Below, in pieces: positions 10,718 through 23,387 of a stretch of DNA of 64,000 nt. Every line of letters begins with the position of its first letter. Positions within the stretch are counted from its first letter, which is position 1. This DNA is from Nymphaea colorata. Lineage: Eukaryota > Streptophyta > Magnoliopsida > Nymphaeales > Nymphaeaceae. The notes under the pieces were generated by a model that did no database searches, had not been told where the DNA came from, and saw nothing but the letters and a program-made list of their open reading frames with translations. A program made the translations under genes and the position numbers. The DNA lies in NCBI RefSeq assembly GCF_008831285.2, contig NC_045149.1, positions 8,954,417 through 9,018,416 on the forward strand, written 5' to 3'.

Positions 10718-13148
10718 AAGCTGCATCAGTATAGATGAGCACAATGAAACAAGTGAGATTGGGCAGCCGATTAGTTGCAGTGGGAGCTTCTATGAACAGA
10801 ATGTTCGGCAGATAGGCAAAGGCTTCCACCAGCAAGGCCCTGGCCACCATTAACTCAGGGCGAGATGATTTAGATAGAATGAGCTTTGCTTTCAGAGAAG
10901 GATTACTGCAAATTGCAATACCAGGACGAAAATAACACAACATATAGGGTTGAATAAATTCAATTTCTCAAAGTAGGCCTGCCTGATGTTTCTGGACTCA
11001 TGAAGTGTTTTGTCCATTAACAACAAATTCGATTACTCAAATTAGGCCTGCCTAATCTTTTATTGTGGACTCATGAAGCGCTTATTGTGGACCCATGAAG
11101 CGCTTGTCCATAGTTATTTGCCGCCAAAGTCAAAGTTTGGATGAACTTTTGCTAGGAAAATGTGTTTCTTCTCATAGATCAGTATACCTTTAAATTGATT
11201 TCTTTAAGATCAGACTTTGAGAAAAGGCCCACAAAACATTGGCTAAGTGCTGGGTACTCGGTGAAAGTGAAAAGCCCCTTCCTTTGGAAAATTCGATTTA
11301 CACTAATCTGCAGAACATGTGCATGGTAAAAGAGATTCCAATCTCTTCACTAATTCAATCCAAGGGTAGCCAGATCCGAGAAGTGGTTCATACATAACCA
11401 ATATCTTGCCACAAGAGTATTGATGGGCAAGATGGTGACAAATTGATCTTGATGAGGGAACATTGGCAAAAGTTGATGGAAAGGAAACGGTTGCAGTGGG
11501 AAGGGCACAAACATTTCATACATATAGCGTACACATTACAGTTTACACACACACACACACATACACACACACAGGTTGCCATAACTAAATTATGAATAAC
11601 AATCTTATTATATCCTTAAAAAGGCTGGCAAGAGGCTTCTTTCAGTACCAAGAAGCAGCACGCTGTCATCAGGATGGATTTTACGTTAGGTGTTTGCACA
11701 TGGAACAATTATCTCATCCATAGGCGCAGAAGAGTAATGCGTGACACTTGCAACCCAAACAATATTAGTTGAATCTCGGCTCCTGGTTCATGCTTTGATC
11801 CCATTCTCACAGTTCATGGCTTCACTTTGTTGCCAGTGATTATAATTAAATGACGTCCCAGAAAATAGATCTAATCAAACGCACATTGTTTCAGAAGTAA
11901 CAAATTTGAACTCCAAGCTTATTAAGAAACGCTCAAGAAGTTGTTTGGACTAGGATTTGAATTCTAAATGTACTTGCGAAATAAGCACTTCAAACAAGTT
12001 ATTTTATATAAACTTCAAGACGGGCATGCTCAAAATTATATTAGTTATCACAAACAAGTTTGTCAAAGTTGGAGACAAACACCTATGTTTCATACGCAGC
12101 TTGCTGATCCCCTTTTCTGAGTTTAAATGCACTCCTTACATGCTAAGCGAAACTGAAACGCAAGTAGTTTGGCATCTTTTCTAGGCCTAATTAACAGGAG
12201 ACATCGGCAAGGAACTTCCTGTAGGTAACATATGGAAATGCAGTCAGAGAGAGGAAAATTACCTTCATGGGAGCACAAAAAAGACATCTATATCTAGTTT
12301 TCATTCCCAAATGAAATCATTAGAAGTACCAAATGGAAATGATGAACCTAATATATGGAATAATTTACATGACAAGTTGTAAACATACAAATAGGAACGT
12401 GGATCAGTATTTGCAGAGCAACATCTTAGAATCTCAACTGGAAACACGTTGTCAGACAAAAAATCTGATCCATGGTTATTTGTCCCCTTAATCAAGAGGA
12501 TGTAGAACTTCCACGAGACCGATGTACTGAGATAGCCTTGATCACCAAATAAGTATCCAGACAAAACAGGGCTCCTTATGACATAGAAGGGGCATTCATG
12601 TATTAACTGAACATCCAGTAGATCAAAATTCTGCAGTAAATATCACAAGTCCTTTCCCAATAACTTCTTCCAGGATGATAGTCTTCCTCCGTCCATCCAA
12701 CTGAATGTCCATGTTGCGAGACAGGCCTGTACAACTTACATACATGGTGCTCCAAAAGTACGAAATCTTCTTGGTTCCCAGAATCAACCTCCAAATAGAA
12801 AATGAAAGGGGAAACAAGAGGATAAAGACCTTGATTCATTATAATTTAACCACCTCAGCCATGAGATTCGAGGTTCAATCTTACTGCAGAATTTCCAAGC
12901 TTCCCTAGAAAATAGAGACCAAAGTGGGTTAGATGCATTTATATAGACAAATTACATAAATTGTAGTTAATGAAACTAGTTAGAACTGCTAGATGTGCAC
13001 CAGTCCATATTAACCTTCTGGCTTCTGGTCTAGAGCTGGATAATTTCATAGATTAAATATTTAGAGAGCAAAAGCTCTTTCTTTTCACACCCTTGGAATC
13101 ACCAACCCCTCAGAAATCAAAATCAACAAAAATGCTTGCCAATGTCAA
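10718..13148. other. Gene-poor stretch downstream of the exonuclease gene
   Basis: This follows the 3' end of the minus-strand exonuclease gene. A short CA repeat lies at about 11545-11572. Small minus-strand frames near 12300-12840 have ordinary composition but no motif that I recognise and no clear splice partners. Part may be the 3' untranslated region of the exonuclease transcript. Confidence 0.45.
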
Positions 13149-14583
13149 TCAATTTAACTTCTTGAAGAAGCAGGAAAGAGCAGGCAAGTCATTACAGGTG
13201 TCCCTTTTGGATAACCATTTCTCGTCAAAATGAATGTCAATGTCCCTGAAAAATACATGAAGACAAGTATGGGTTATGGAAAGAAAAAAAATTGATGCTA
13301 AGCAAACCACAATGTCCCAACAAGATCTCCTTTGAATCCTAAGTGAGAATTAGTAACCAACCTCCTCAAGCTAAGCACACGAAAGTTTCTACGCAGATAA
13401 TCTGCATGCTCAGTCAGAGCAGTTTGTGCATAAGGTTTTCCAACAGTTCTAATTGCAGCAGCTCTCAGCAAGTTTTCCAATGTACCATGCTTCTTTATAA
13501 GTTTGACAGCCGTCTTCCGGCCAAAACCAGGAGATACATGTTGAAGCCCTGGGACACCATCAACATCATCACCCAGTATGCAACCTACACAATGCCACCA
13601 TTAGATCAAAGGAAAGACCTTCATCTTACTTTTGAAAGAGAATGGAACAGTAGTGACAATCAAGATTTCCTACTTCATGAAAAGCAAGAAAATATCGAGT
13701 ATTAGTTGGCTTATGACATTTATTTCAAATTTTCAACAGCTTTTCAAGTCTTTTTTTATGACCATAAGAAACATACAGGCTGCACAATAAACCTACACCA
13801 AGATTTTCCCAATATTTGCTACTCATTCCAGTAGCTCAGCATCATTTGCACAATTATGGACAATAAGAACTCACTTGATCCTTTACAGTTAAAGGTCGTA
13901 TGTAAACATACTTACGGAGACTCAGATCAGATGCTGGGTCACAATTGTACTGCAAGAGATAATGCTTTAATGTGTAAAATGACCACCGTCCAAGCTCTGG
14001 CATAGGCATTACCATCTGCACGCGTTCAGATATCAACTGCTTGAAATCTTTATCAGGTGATGCTATGACAGCATGAAGTCCTCTTTGTTGAATTTGTTCA
14101 ACAAGTGTTGCAATCACATCATCTGCCTCAGCATCTTCAACTTTTATTGCCTGCTAGTTCAAAGATATGACATTTTGAAATGAAAACACATGTTTTTAAA
14201 CATTTAAATTAAACATAACCTGATGTATCTTGCAAACTGCAACTTAAATTGCACATTCTTCATTCAGTTTAACATTGTCATGAAATTGAACAGTTTAAAA
14301 CAGATAATTGTAATTAACCAATAATTAGCCAAATATAACCTAATGATGTGTGTTGTAGCTGCAAACCTAAGACCTGAGGTGATTTCAGATCCTCAGATCT
14401 TAGATGCAAGGTTTTGAGATCCGAGGGTCAATTGAAAATGCGTTTGATGGGTTTAATCGACCCTCAGATCTGTCCCTCTCTCCCTCTATGAGGGTTTCTC
14501 TCTGCTCTCTCTATCTCTCTCTCTCTAAAACTTCAAAGTTCTAAATGACAGCCATGGCTGCCCTCTTCCAGGTGAGGTCTCTC

Positions 14584-14620
<37 letters not shown>

Positions 14621-15136
14621 TTTGCACAACCATCTGGCCAGTCAGTGGGAGGGCTTTACAACCCTCCTTTTTGGCTGGCCAAAGGGCTTGGAAGCCCACT
14701 TGATCACAAGAGCCCTTTTTTCTGCAAAGAAGAGACAAGCCCTCCTTTCCTAGCAAACAAAAGGCCTTTCAAGCGTTCTTTAGCCCTCTTGGAAGGCCTC
14801 TTGTTTGCTAGAATCCCCTATTATGCTGGAAAAAGAGGCTCTAGCTTAAGCTTGACTAAGCTCGAGTCAAGCTTGCTGAGCTTGATTTGCTCAAGCTCGA
14901 ATAAGCTCGAGTAAATTCTGACCCTCCCATTTCCCCTAAAAGTAAAACACAATGTCTCGGCCTTTCAATGAGTATCCTAAAACTTAAACCCTGGTCCCAA
15001 CTCTTGCCACTGTGCTTTGATTTCTTCCCTCACCTCCTCTTTTCGGTCGTTGGAGGTCTACTACCACCATTTGCGGGGCTTGACCATCATCCTCTGGCAT
15101 CTGACCACCAACCAGTCCACCGGCTCTAGTAAGTTG

Positions 15137-15209
<73 letters not shown>

Positions 15210-18089
15210 TGTTACAAATGCCAACTAAACTGAAAAATGCAGTTGTGAACGGCCACAACCAGGCCAGCCAGCGGCCACCATCTTCATTTCTCTCTTTCAC
15301 GCCCACAATTTCTTGGTTAATCCTCCTCTTTTTTCATAGTACAACTGGCACCCGTAAACAAGAGCCACCACCAATGGTTAGTCCGGAACACCAACACTAC
15401 TGACCACAAGCAACTCTCACTCTCACTCTCTCACAACCTCTTCACCCTCTTTTTTTTCTTCTAAAAAATACATCAGGCACCCCTAAACAACAGATGGCAA
15501 CCGGTGACTAGCACAAAACACCACCATTACTGACCACAAGCAACTCTCTCTCTCTCTCTCTCTCTCTCAAAACATCTTCCTCTTGCTGAATTGATTTAAT
15601 ATCTCAGTAGTTTCAGGCTGCCAAGGGAAGTGGAGGTGTGATATTGAAAAAAAAAAAAATGAAGAATGGCAGTGGTGAGGCTAACGGTGCTCTTGCTCTC
15701 TTTATATCACTCTTTTCTATATTCTCCCTTAATTTTCTTACAAGGACATCATTTGAAGAAGAATTATCAATTGCAGTAGGTACAAATTTTCTTTTAATCT
15801 CTCATTCTGTAAGATACTTGACAATTACAGTTATTATAAGGTTCCTAATATGAGATCGCCCAAATTCAATAAAATTGATGATATGTTCTTGCATTTTACA
15901 CTCTCTATCAATGAAATCAGTTGTTACTGACACATTCCCAACTTGTTAATTTGATGTCCACATATCCGTAGCCAAAGCAATTTTATCAACACACCTTCAA
16001 AACTTCTTTTAATTTTTTCTTTTTGTCTTTATCAAACTCCTTACATATCTTTTAGCATCTATTCCTTAAACTGACACCCACTTACAAAAATCAAGTATAA
16101 GAAGGAATCTAGACCAACGATTACCTACTATAGAAAAACGATGTTCTTCAGTTACCACTACCTTTGCAATGATCTCCCTTATTGACTGTACGTCAACATT
16201 GGAATCCATATCTATCATATTATTTATGACATCAGAAGCTTCACTTAAAGTATAACTTAGAAATCATTGTTTTTTGTTAGCAAAACGTCCATTTGTGTCT
16301 TCTCAATGATGATGTAATTCAACTTGCAATAATCACAAATAATGCATTAGAATACTTGCATTTTCCTTTTTCATACCATTACAAAATCATTATATATTTT
16401 AGAAGTCTTTGCTTTGGATCTCTTTGCACCATCTACAGGTACTTTACATTGATCTCTAGAAACTCCTTCATTTTCAGTGTCTTAGGAATTTATAGGACTT
16501 TCATTAGCACAATGCAACCCAATAGGTAAATTATCTGAACTTTATCCTGAATCACATGCTTATTTGCCCTTATCAACAATACTTTCTTCCTAAGTTTGTC
16601 ATTTATTATTTTTAAAAAAGAAGTGTCGTTTATATCTTAGACACATACATTACAGCTTAGGAAAAAATATCATAATAGATTCCTACTATTACTATTCATT
16701 TGTACGAAGTGTATATAGTCATCATTTTATAAACGATGTAGGAAGTGTATGTCACATTTCTAGAGAAGTGTGTCCTCTATAATAAAGTTTGATCTTCTGC
16801 CATAACCAGCGATGTAGTTGTTCAGGTCCATTGGTATAGGCAGTCGTATCCTCTTGTTTGTTCTAATTTCAATAACTTTGATTAGCAAATTATCCAACTA
16901 GTGTAAATCCAAATCCAGATGAATTTCTGTTATTTTCTGTCATACATTTGAATAAAGTAGGATGGCTGCTTTTGATGTTTTAGTCCAAAGAATTAAAATT
17001 ATACAGTTACATTATCTTAGAATAGGCCATGTATGAGCATCGTCTACAACCACCAGATGGAGGCTCCCTGCCTCGTCAATAGATTCAAGGCCTTCATAGA
17101 TGGATTTTTGTCTTGTAGCATAGCCTGCTACAGACATATATGCTCTTATAAGCTAACAAGAGTTCTCATATTTGTGATTCATGAGTAAAAGATGTTAAAT
17201 GGCCATAACATGTTAACATAGTTATTGTTTACTGAGAGATTTCTCTCAGTATGATCATGATAAGGCAATAAACTACCTACCCTTAGCCCTACCCTCGTCA
17301 GCACCATATTGTTTTCTGAGATGAAAATATCTTGCATGAGCAGGACTTGTTAGATAAACTTTTTTACATTCAAAAACAATGTCCAACTTTGGAGAAATAG
17401 GAAGAACCGAGAACATTATTGGAAACCCATGATAGTAACAAATACAAATCAAAATCAATAACCTTTCATTCTGGACATGCCAATCATGAATTAGTAGTTG
17501 CATTCAATCTCTGAAAACAAAACCCCAATTGTCTTGAACCTTTTATTTTTCAAATAGGATATCTATACGATCTCAACAAAGAATATCCATATCTATATAT
17601 ACATTATACACATAGATCTAAGTTTTAATACATTCCCACCAGAACATAACCAAGAGGAAAACAAGTAAAAAGTTTGATCATTACCCAAAACTAAGAAAAG
17701 AAAGATGAAGTATAGATCAAAAGACTTGATTAATGATCAAGAAAGAAATCACATAATAAGAAACTTATTAAAACGCCAAGGAATAAGGTTTTGATTCTAT
17801 TCATAAATTAAAGAAATTATGCAATGACCCTGAGTCTTTCTTTTTTCCTATGACACATCTACTTCCCTTGGCAGTATGGATGTTAAATCAATTCAGCAAG
17901 AGGAAAAGGTTGTGTGTGTGTGTGTGCGTATGTGTGTGTGAGAGAGAGAGAGAGAGAACGTAAGAGAGTGAGAGAGAGATTGTTGCCTATGGTGGGTAAT
18001 GGTGGAGTTCTGCCCTAGCCACTGATGGCTGGCTCTTGTTCAGGGGTGTATGGCATATTTTGGAAAAAGAAAAAGTGGATTAAGGAAGA

Positions 18090-18126
<37 letters not shown>

Positions 18127-18255
18127 TAAGAGAGTGAGAGAGAGATTGTTGCCTATGGTGGGTAATGGTGGAGTTCTGCCCTAGCCACTGATGGCTGGCT
18201 CTTGTTCAGGGGTGTATGGCATATTTTGGAAAAAGAATAAGTGGATTAAGGAAGA

Positions 18256-18294
<39 letters not shown>

Positions 18295-20399
18295 GTCGTG
18301 GTGGTGCTCCACCCGAGCCACTAGTGTCCAGCTCTTGTTTGGATTGTGTATGGCGTACCCTGAGGGGGAAAAAAAAGTATTAAGAGATCGTGTGTGCGAG
18401 AGAGAGAAGATGGTGGTCACCGGCTGGCTGGCCTTGTTGTCATTAGAACGGTAGCATTTTTCGGTCTATAATGTTTTCCACACAGATTTTTCAATTTCAC
18501 AAGTTTTCCAAACTTTCACACACTAGTGCATAGCATACCCGTTTTTCAATTTCATAGGATGTAAAGAGAGACAAAGAGGAGGTTATAACTTACCAGTGCT
18601 GGTGGACTAGCAAATGGATGGATGTAGAACGATGATAGTTGGACCCTGCAGATGGTGGCAGTGGATCTCCAGCGATTGAAAAGTGGAGATCAGGGAAGAA
18701 ATTGACACCACAGGGCAGGAGTCAAGACTAAGGTTTTAGTTTTGGGATACTCATTAAGAGTCTGAGACAGCGTCTTTTACTTTTAGGGGAATGGGGGAAT
18801 CAGGGTAAGACTCAAGCCAAGTTGAGCTTACGCGAGCTGAGTTAGCATTCTTAGCAAACTCAAACTCGACTGGACTAAATGAATGAGTTGAAACATCAAC
18901 TCGAGCTCGACTCTTTTGCTAAAAGAGTCGGCTCGAGATTAAGCCGAGATCAAGTTGCTCAGCTAGTTGTTCAGGCCCATATTTGAGGGCTCTGCATATC
19001 TCCGATATAGGCATCTGACAGAACCTCACATCTCCAAAAAAAATCTAAGGTCAGATGTGAGATCTAAGGAAATCAAACACCCTCTAACAAATAAAGCTTA
19101 AGAAAAAGGTATGACACAAAACGAGCAATAGGATTGAGGTGCAGGTCATTGTATATCCCAAATATTTGGGCAATTGATGACTAACACAATAATGAAGAAA
19201 AAATTGTGCCTTTGTATGTGTCTCTCTCTTTGGAATACAATCAAGAAGAACATAGCAAAACTTATAAAGCTGGTCTCTATAACATAAATTCAGGGCCTCA
19301 GATCATTCTTTTAATATATTATATTATTTCTGTCCTTCATCTCCCTCTGCTGGAAATTCTTTTTAGGAATAACAAGCCCAAGTTAGAATAGTTGAGAAGG
19401 ATTACAGTCCTTCACATTATATCAGGCAAAATGCCTATCATATGTTTAGACGGCAGACATAATGTATAATTTAGTCTACATTTTAAACATAAGGTTCTAA
19501 GATGATGCAAGTTTATCTACTAGTAAGGCACCATGATGAAAAGATACTGAGGACAAGTAAGTTTGACAACAATTTCTTGCTCATGATTTTTTATGTTCAA
19601 TGTTCTAGATTTAAAGGAAACAAGTTCTAACTAAAATCAGGTGATAAGAATGGGAAAAGCAAAAAGGAAGCGTAAGCCTACCGGGATGTTGCATTTATCA
19701 AAAAGATCCATGATGTTTTCTGTTGCACATTTGTTGGATGTTATGTTCTGAATTCCTGAAATCCTATGGAACGTAGATAAGCCTGCTGAAGATCTCCTGC
19801 GATGTGCTTTATATGAAGGCAATAACTGCCTACGATATTCATTTCCATGTTCTCCATCAAATACCTAATGAAACAAACTCAGTGAACACTTGGAAAGAAA
19901 ATTGGCTTTGACATAGAGTCAAGAAATGAAAAGACAAAATGCAAAGTTCACTTGTCTATTTTCATTACACCTTACTTATCTTAAGGGGCTGTCAGATTGT
20001 AGGTTAAAGTTTAAATAGAGAAAAGATTATACAAGATTTATCCTAGCTATCTTTTATGTGAAATAAAATTCATATGATGTTTTACAATAAAAAAAAAATT
20101 ATGAAAACAATGCTGAACCCATTACTTAAAAAAAGTTGTGTCAAAAAATGAAAAAAAGGTTCAAAAGATTTACCCAAGTTTTTCCCTCGTAAGGTCAAAT
20201 TTCAAAATTTTCCTTCATTTTTAGGCAAAGAAACACTCATTTTTAGGCAAAGAAACACTCATAGAGACTTCCATAAAAAGCTTTAGATATATTTGATTAG
20301 CTATGACAACAACATCTCAAACTCGCTTTCTTTCATACCCAAGAAAAGAGCCCGCCTCTATCACACTGGGGATATTTCCAAAAGAACCTACAATTTTCA

Positions 20400-20431
<32 letters not shown>

Positions 20432-20653
20432 TCCTAAAGTTCAACAAAACCACATTTACTTGTTTTTTTCTCTCCATTAAATGCCCACTCTTTAGCCTTT
20501 AATGCAGAAAGAGAAATAGAAGCATTCAATGTGCACACACACACACACAAAGATCCCCGGTTCACAGGGCGATTCTGGAGGCAACACAAACGAGAAGAGC
20601 CTCGACCTAACGGTCTCGGGGAACCTCGCCGGGATCGGGGCGCCCAAGCTATA

Positions 20654-20703
<50 letters not shown>

Positions 20704-23387
20704 TAAAGTTCAACAAAACAAGATGCCATATTTACTTTTCTTTTTCTCTCCATTAAATGCCCTCTCTTTAGCATTTGATGCAGAAAGAGAAATAGAGGAG
20801 GCATTCAAATGCAGAGAGATAAATAGTTATAATGTCATCTTTTATAGAATTTTGGATCTCATTATATACATACATATGGTTCCACGAACAACACAAAAAG
20901 AAAATACCCCCATTTGAGATGCATTTCCCAGTACGACATAAGTCCAAATAGAGTAAGATAACCAAAATTGAAAATTGCATCAAAAGCTCTTAGTTAAGCA
21001 TAATTTGTGCACTGAAAACAAAATCATTCATCTAGAACAGGAAAGAAAGATTGAGTGGGAAAGTTTCCCGTACACCTATAGCTAAATAGTAGAATATTTG
21101 GCAAAATTTCAATTCTTCTTAGATAGCAATGCCCAGTGGGAAACAGTTATCAGTTATTAAGGTCATATCCAAATTTCAAGTATAATGTGAGGACTCGGGA
21201 TCATGGTCCTGCTATATGCGTGGAAACCTCGATATCCAGATGGAGCACTAGAAACCTAGTATTGGAGGAACCGATGGCATGAAATATGCTCGCAAGAATG
21301 GTCCAGAACAGTAACCTTTATAGTTACTAGATATATTTTGTGTTTTACATTAAATGCTTCCCTTACACAAAAAAGAATGAACATAGTCAATCTACATGCA
21401 TGTGAACTACCAAATTCAGTTGAAGCATGCATATTATGAACATCTCCGCTCGCACAAGATTCCAGAACAGTAACATTTTTACACACTAAGTTGATTATGA
21501 ACTGAGGAGCTTAGTTATACACTGATATTAAATATGCTGCTACTTCAGTTTTCTTGGAGGCACTCATGGTAAAGCGCAAAAGAATATGCAACTGACCTAA
21601 ATTACCTAACAGAGATGCTTGACTACAATATTACATTTATATTTTAAACACGTCTCCTGATCCTCAAGATGAGAATTACGGAGCCAAATCTATAGGTTTC
21701 ATAACTTGTTATAGAGCTTATGCTTCGCGAAAGTATACCATTTAGATGAGCAAAAAATGTTTTAAACAAGCCACAGCCTTCTCTTAGAAAGCTAGAAATC
21801 AGCTAAAAGAATAAAACAGAGCTAAACTAGCCAGAAGGCATTCACAAGAAAAAAGACAAGATTGAGCATCCTGGAATACACATCCTGTTTAATGTGTTAA
21901 TTGTTATCACGTTGATGAGTTGCAAAGAAGACTGTGAATGGGAAAAGTAGGGAACTGCAGCACGGGATTGTTGTGAGTCAGACTGTCCAATCACACCAAC
22001 ATGCTATTGTAACATTTTCCTTGGAAAATTTACGTAACCAATTATTCTATATGGACTCCAAGAACAAAGAGACGTAGATTGATTCTATAAATCAGATCTA
22101 TTCAAGGAAAACAATTTCCTAAGCTGACATTCATAAAGATGCATCTGCAAGACAGAGGGTAGACCTTGAGAAAATGAGGGAAGATCTTAGAAGTATCCCA
22201 ACCGCCTGAACCATTGTCTTTTCTCTTCATGTGATGTTGCCCTTGTCTCTCTCCATGATGAACAGCGGAAGAGTTTTGAGTTATGCGTCCCTAGACATGT
22301 TAAAAATTAGCTATATCACACCATCACCTTCTGAAGCATGACGGCAACGGGTCAGCTACTTGCATCAACTTGCAATTGGCCACTTTCCAAGAATTTCACA
22401 ACAACAAGGTCACCATTTTTTTTGCATCGTCCACAGACAGTAGTCCACCACGACCCAATTTGGGGGGCAATGTGGCAAATACCAGACCCAGTGATAGCGT
22501 TTTGCTCACTTCTACACCTAACGCTGTTGTGAACACAATACCAGAAATTGCTTGCAGGATGCTCATCCATAGAATAGGTCACTGAGAATCCCCAAGTCTC
22601 ATAGCATTAGATTAACGGGTTGCCGATTCACATAAATCTAGAGATACATAGAACGAATCGATCACATCAACAAAATGCAAAAATAATTGCTACGAATACC
22701 ATCTGCAGGACCTTGATACAGGCAGACGTTCCTAAGGAACTTCAACCACACAAAACTAGGTCAATGAGTTCTAATTCGGACACATATAAAACAAACAACA
22801 GAAATCTAATCACAGCGGCAGAGTAGAAAACCAGTTCTCCCATGAAACGCCATTTGCAGGATATGTGTACGCACATGAGATCCAAAATGCAGCTGAAAAC
22901 TACAGAAAATTAGGACAATCTAGCGCGACCAACACAAACTCAGCCACAAAAACAGACAATAATTGAAGCAAGAAGGGGAGATGCTTACAGCCATAACTGG
23001 GTCTTGGCCTACAACGCGCGAGAGTAAGAGAGTGGTCCAGTAAGCGAAAGAGTAGTGGCTAGGCTGGCTTCCGTCATAGCAGAGAGGGTTCACGTCGAGG
23101 AGGAAGACCCTTGCCGCTCTGCTCAGGGCAACTTCTGAACTATGCCCACGACGTCGGCCTTCTTCTCCAAGCAGCAGTGGCGGCTTTTTGCGGCTGCCAT
23201 CGGGACTGCTACTTAGAAGAGGCCTCCCCAATTGCTTCTTCTTCGATGGCCTCAGTGGGGCAGCGACGTAGACTCGTTGGTTCGCAGGTGGAGGAGAAAC
23301 GGGCAATGGATTAGGGAAGGAAGGAGCTCTGCCCGCGTGGTTGCACGATAATATCAGGCCATCTCCCATGCCGGCCCCCTCATGCAT
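13149..23387 (-). CDS. 5'-3' exonuclease, DNA polymerase I N-terminal type (PIN/H3TH), probably organellar
   Basis: Five exons on the minus strand: 22989-23387, 19682-19864, 13916-14150, 13362-13584 and 13149-13245, giving 378 residues in one frame with GT..AG introns. Exon 1 encodes an arginine- and proline-rich leader, likely a transit peptide, then the first catalytic block RVFLLDVNPLCYDG. Exon 2 has the polymerase-I-like YKAHR motif, LLPSYKAHR. Exon 3 has the metal-binding EADDVIATL and SPDKDFKQL. Exon 4 has the helix-hairpin-helix GDDVDGVPG and GFGRKTAVKL. The family removes 5' flaps and RNA primers during plastid or mitochondrial DNA replication and repair. The layout matches the plant exonuclease-only proteins that lack a polymerase domain. 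The start was set at the first in-frame ATG; a second ATG lies six codons on. Intron 2 (5.5 kb) contains a hAT remnant. Confidence 0.88.
14390..14630. repeat. CT-rich low-complexity tract with terminal-repeat-like edges
   Basis: A long CT microsatellite spans about 14574-14622. Before it, TCAGATCTTAGATG and GCGTTTGATGGG resemble, in inverted form, the sequences ATCAAACACCCT and AGATCTAAGG at about 19060-19090. This may be a second set of inverted termini outside the hAT remnant. Confidence 0.4.
14750..14811. repeat. 62-bp near-perfect hairpin
   Basis: Arms of 24 bases at 14750-14773 and 14788-14811 are inverted complements with about two mismatches around a 14-base loop. Both arms start and end CTAG. 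It lies in intron 2 of the exonuclease gene, just outside the hAT remnant. Confidence 0.8.
14840..15640. repeat. Left inverted arm of the intronic hAT remnant
   Basis: It is the inverted counterpart of about 17860-18985. It contains two copies of a unit with ACTGACCACAAGCAACTCTC and a 70-base AT run that the right arm lacks. Confidence 0.68.
15138..15206. repeat. AT microsatellite
   Basis: An uninterrupted run of about 34 AT dinucleotides lies in the left arm of the intronic hAT remnant. Confidence 0.95.
15830..16460 (-). pseudogene. hAT transposase remnant (BED finger and catalytic core)
   Basis: On the minus strand at about 16270-16450 the conceptual protein has BED-finger landmarks: KRSKAKTSKIYNDFV, cysteine pairs, and LRRH. 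Further on, at about 15845-16235, it shows the plant hAT core pattern: VDKIALATDMWTSN, then QVGNVSVTTDFIDREC and HIINFIEFG. Several stops and at least one frameshift interrupt it. The C-terminal dimerisation domain was not found. Domain matches are from memory of the family, not from a search. Confidence 0.68.
17860..18985. repeat. Right inverted arm of the intronic hAT remnant
   Basis: It is complementary to the left arm but longer, because a unit with GA tracts and GGGTAATGGTGGAGTTCTGC is duplicated in tandem with a period of 166 bp (about 17945-18110 and 18111-18276), and a third partial copy ends near 18440. Confidence 0.68.
19865..22988 (-). other. Intron 1 of the exonuclease gene, with a local duplication and microsatellites
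   Basis: The 3.1-kb intron contains GT and AT runs at 20401-20430 and an AT run at about 20664-20701. A segment with CCTAAAGTTCAACAAAAC and CTCCATTAAATGCCC occurs at about 20432-20530 and again at 20701-20815. Between the copies lies a GC-rich insert (see findings). The rest is AT-rich and shows no exon. Confidence 0.6.

Larger units (their letters stand above)
14835..18985 (-). mobile_element. Decayed hAT element with long inverted arms inside intron 2
   Basis: Sequence from about 14840 to 15640 recurs inverted at about 17860-18985. Matching landmarks include CCCCTAAAAGTAAAA, AATGAGTATCC, TTCTTCCCT and CTTGCTGAATTGATTTAA on the left and their complements on the right. The right end reads GTTCAGGCCCA and is flanked by CGAGCTCGA motifs, as in the hAT element at 581-5388, so the two are related. 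The space between the arms codes, on the minus strand, for broken hAT transposase. No clean 8-bp duplication could be found, and the outer limits are uncertain by tens of bases. Confidence 0.68.

Noticed and set aside
12300..12840. Possible extra exons of the exonuclease or of a neighbouring gene
   Set aside because: The exonuclease frame ends cleanly at 13149 and no splice partner or family motif was found for these frames.
14541..15403. Open frames translating as alternating isoleucine-tyrosine or arginine-glutamate
   Set aside because: They are translations of AT and GA/CT microsatellites, not genes; the same happens near 18.2, 20.6 and 58.1 kb.
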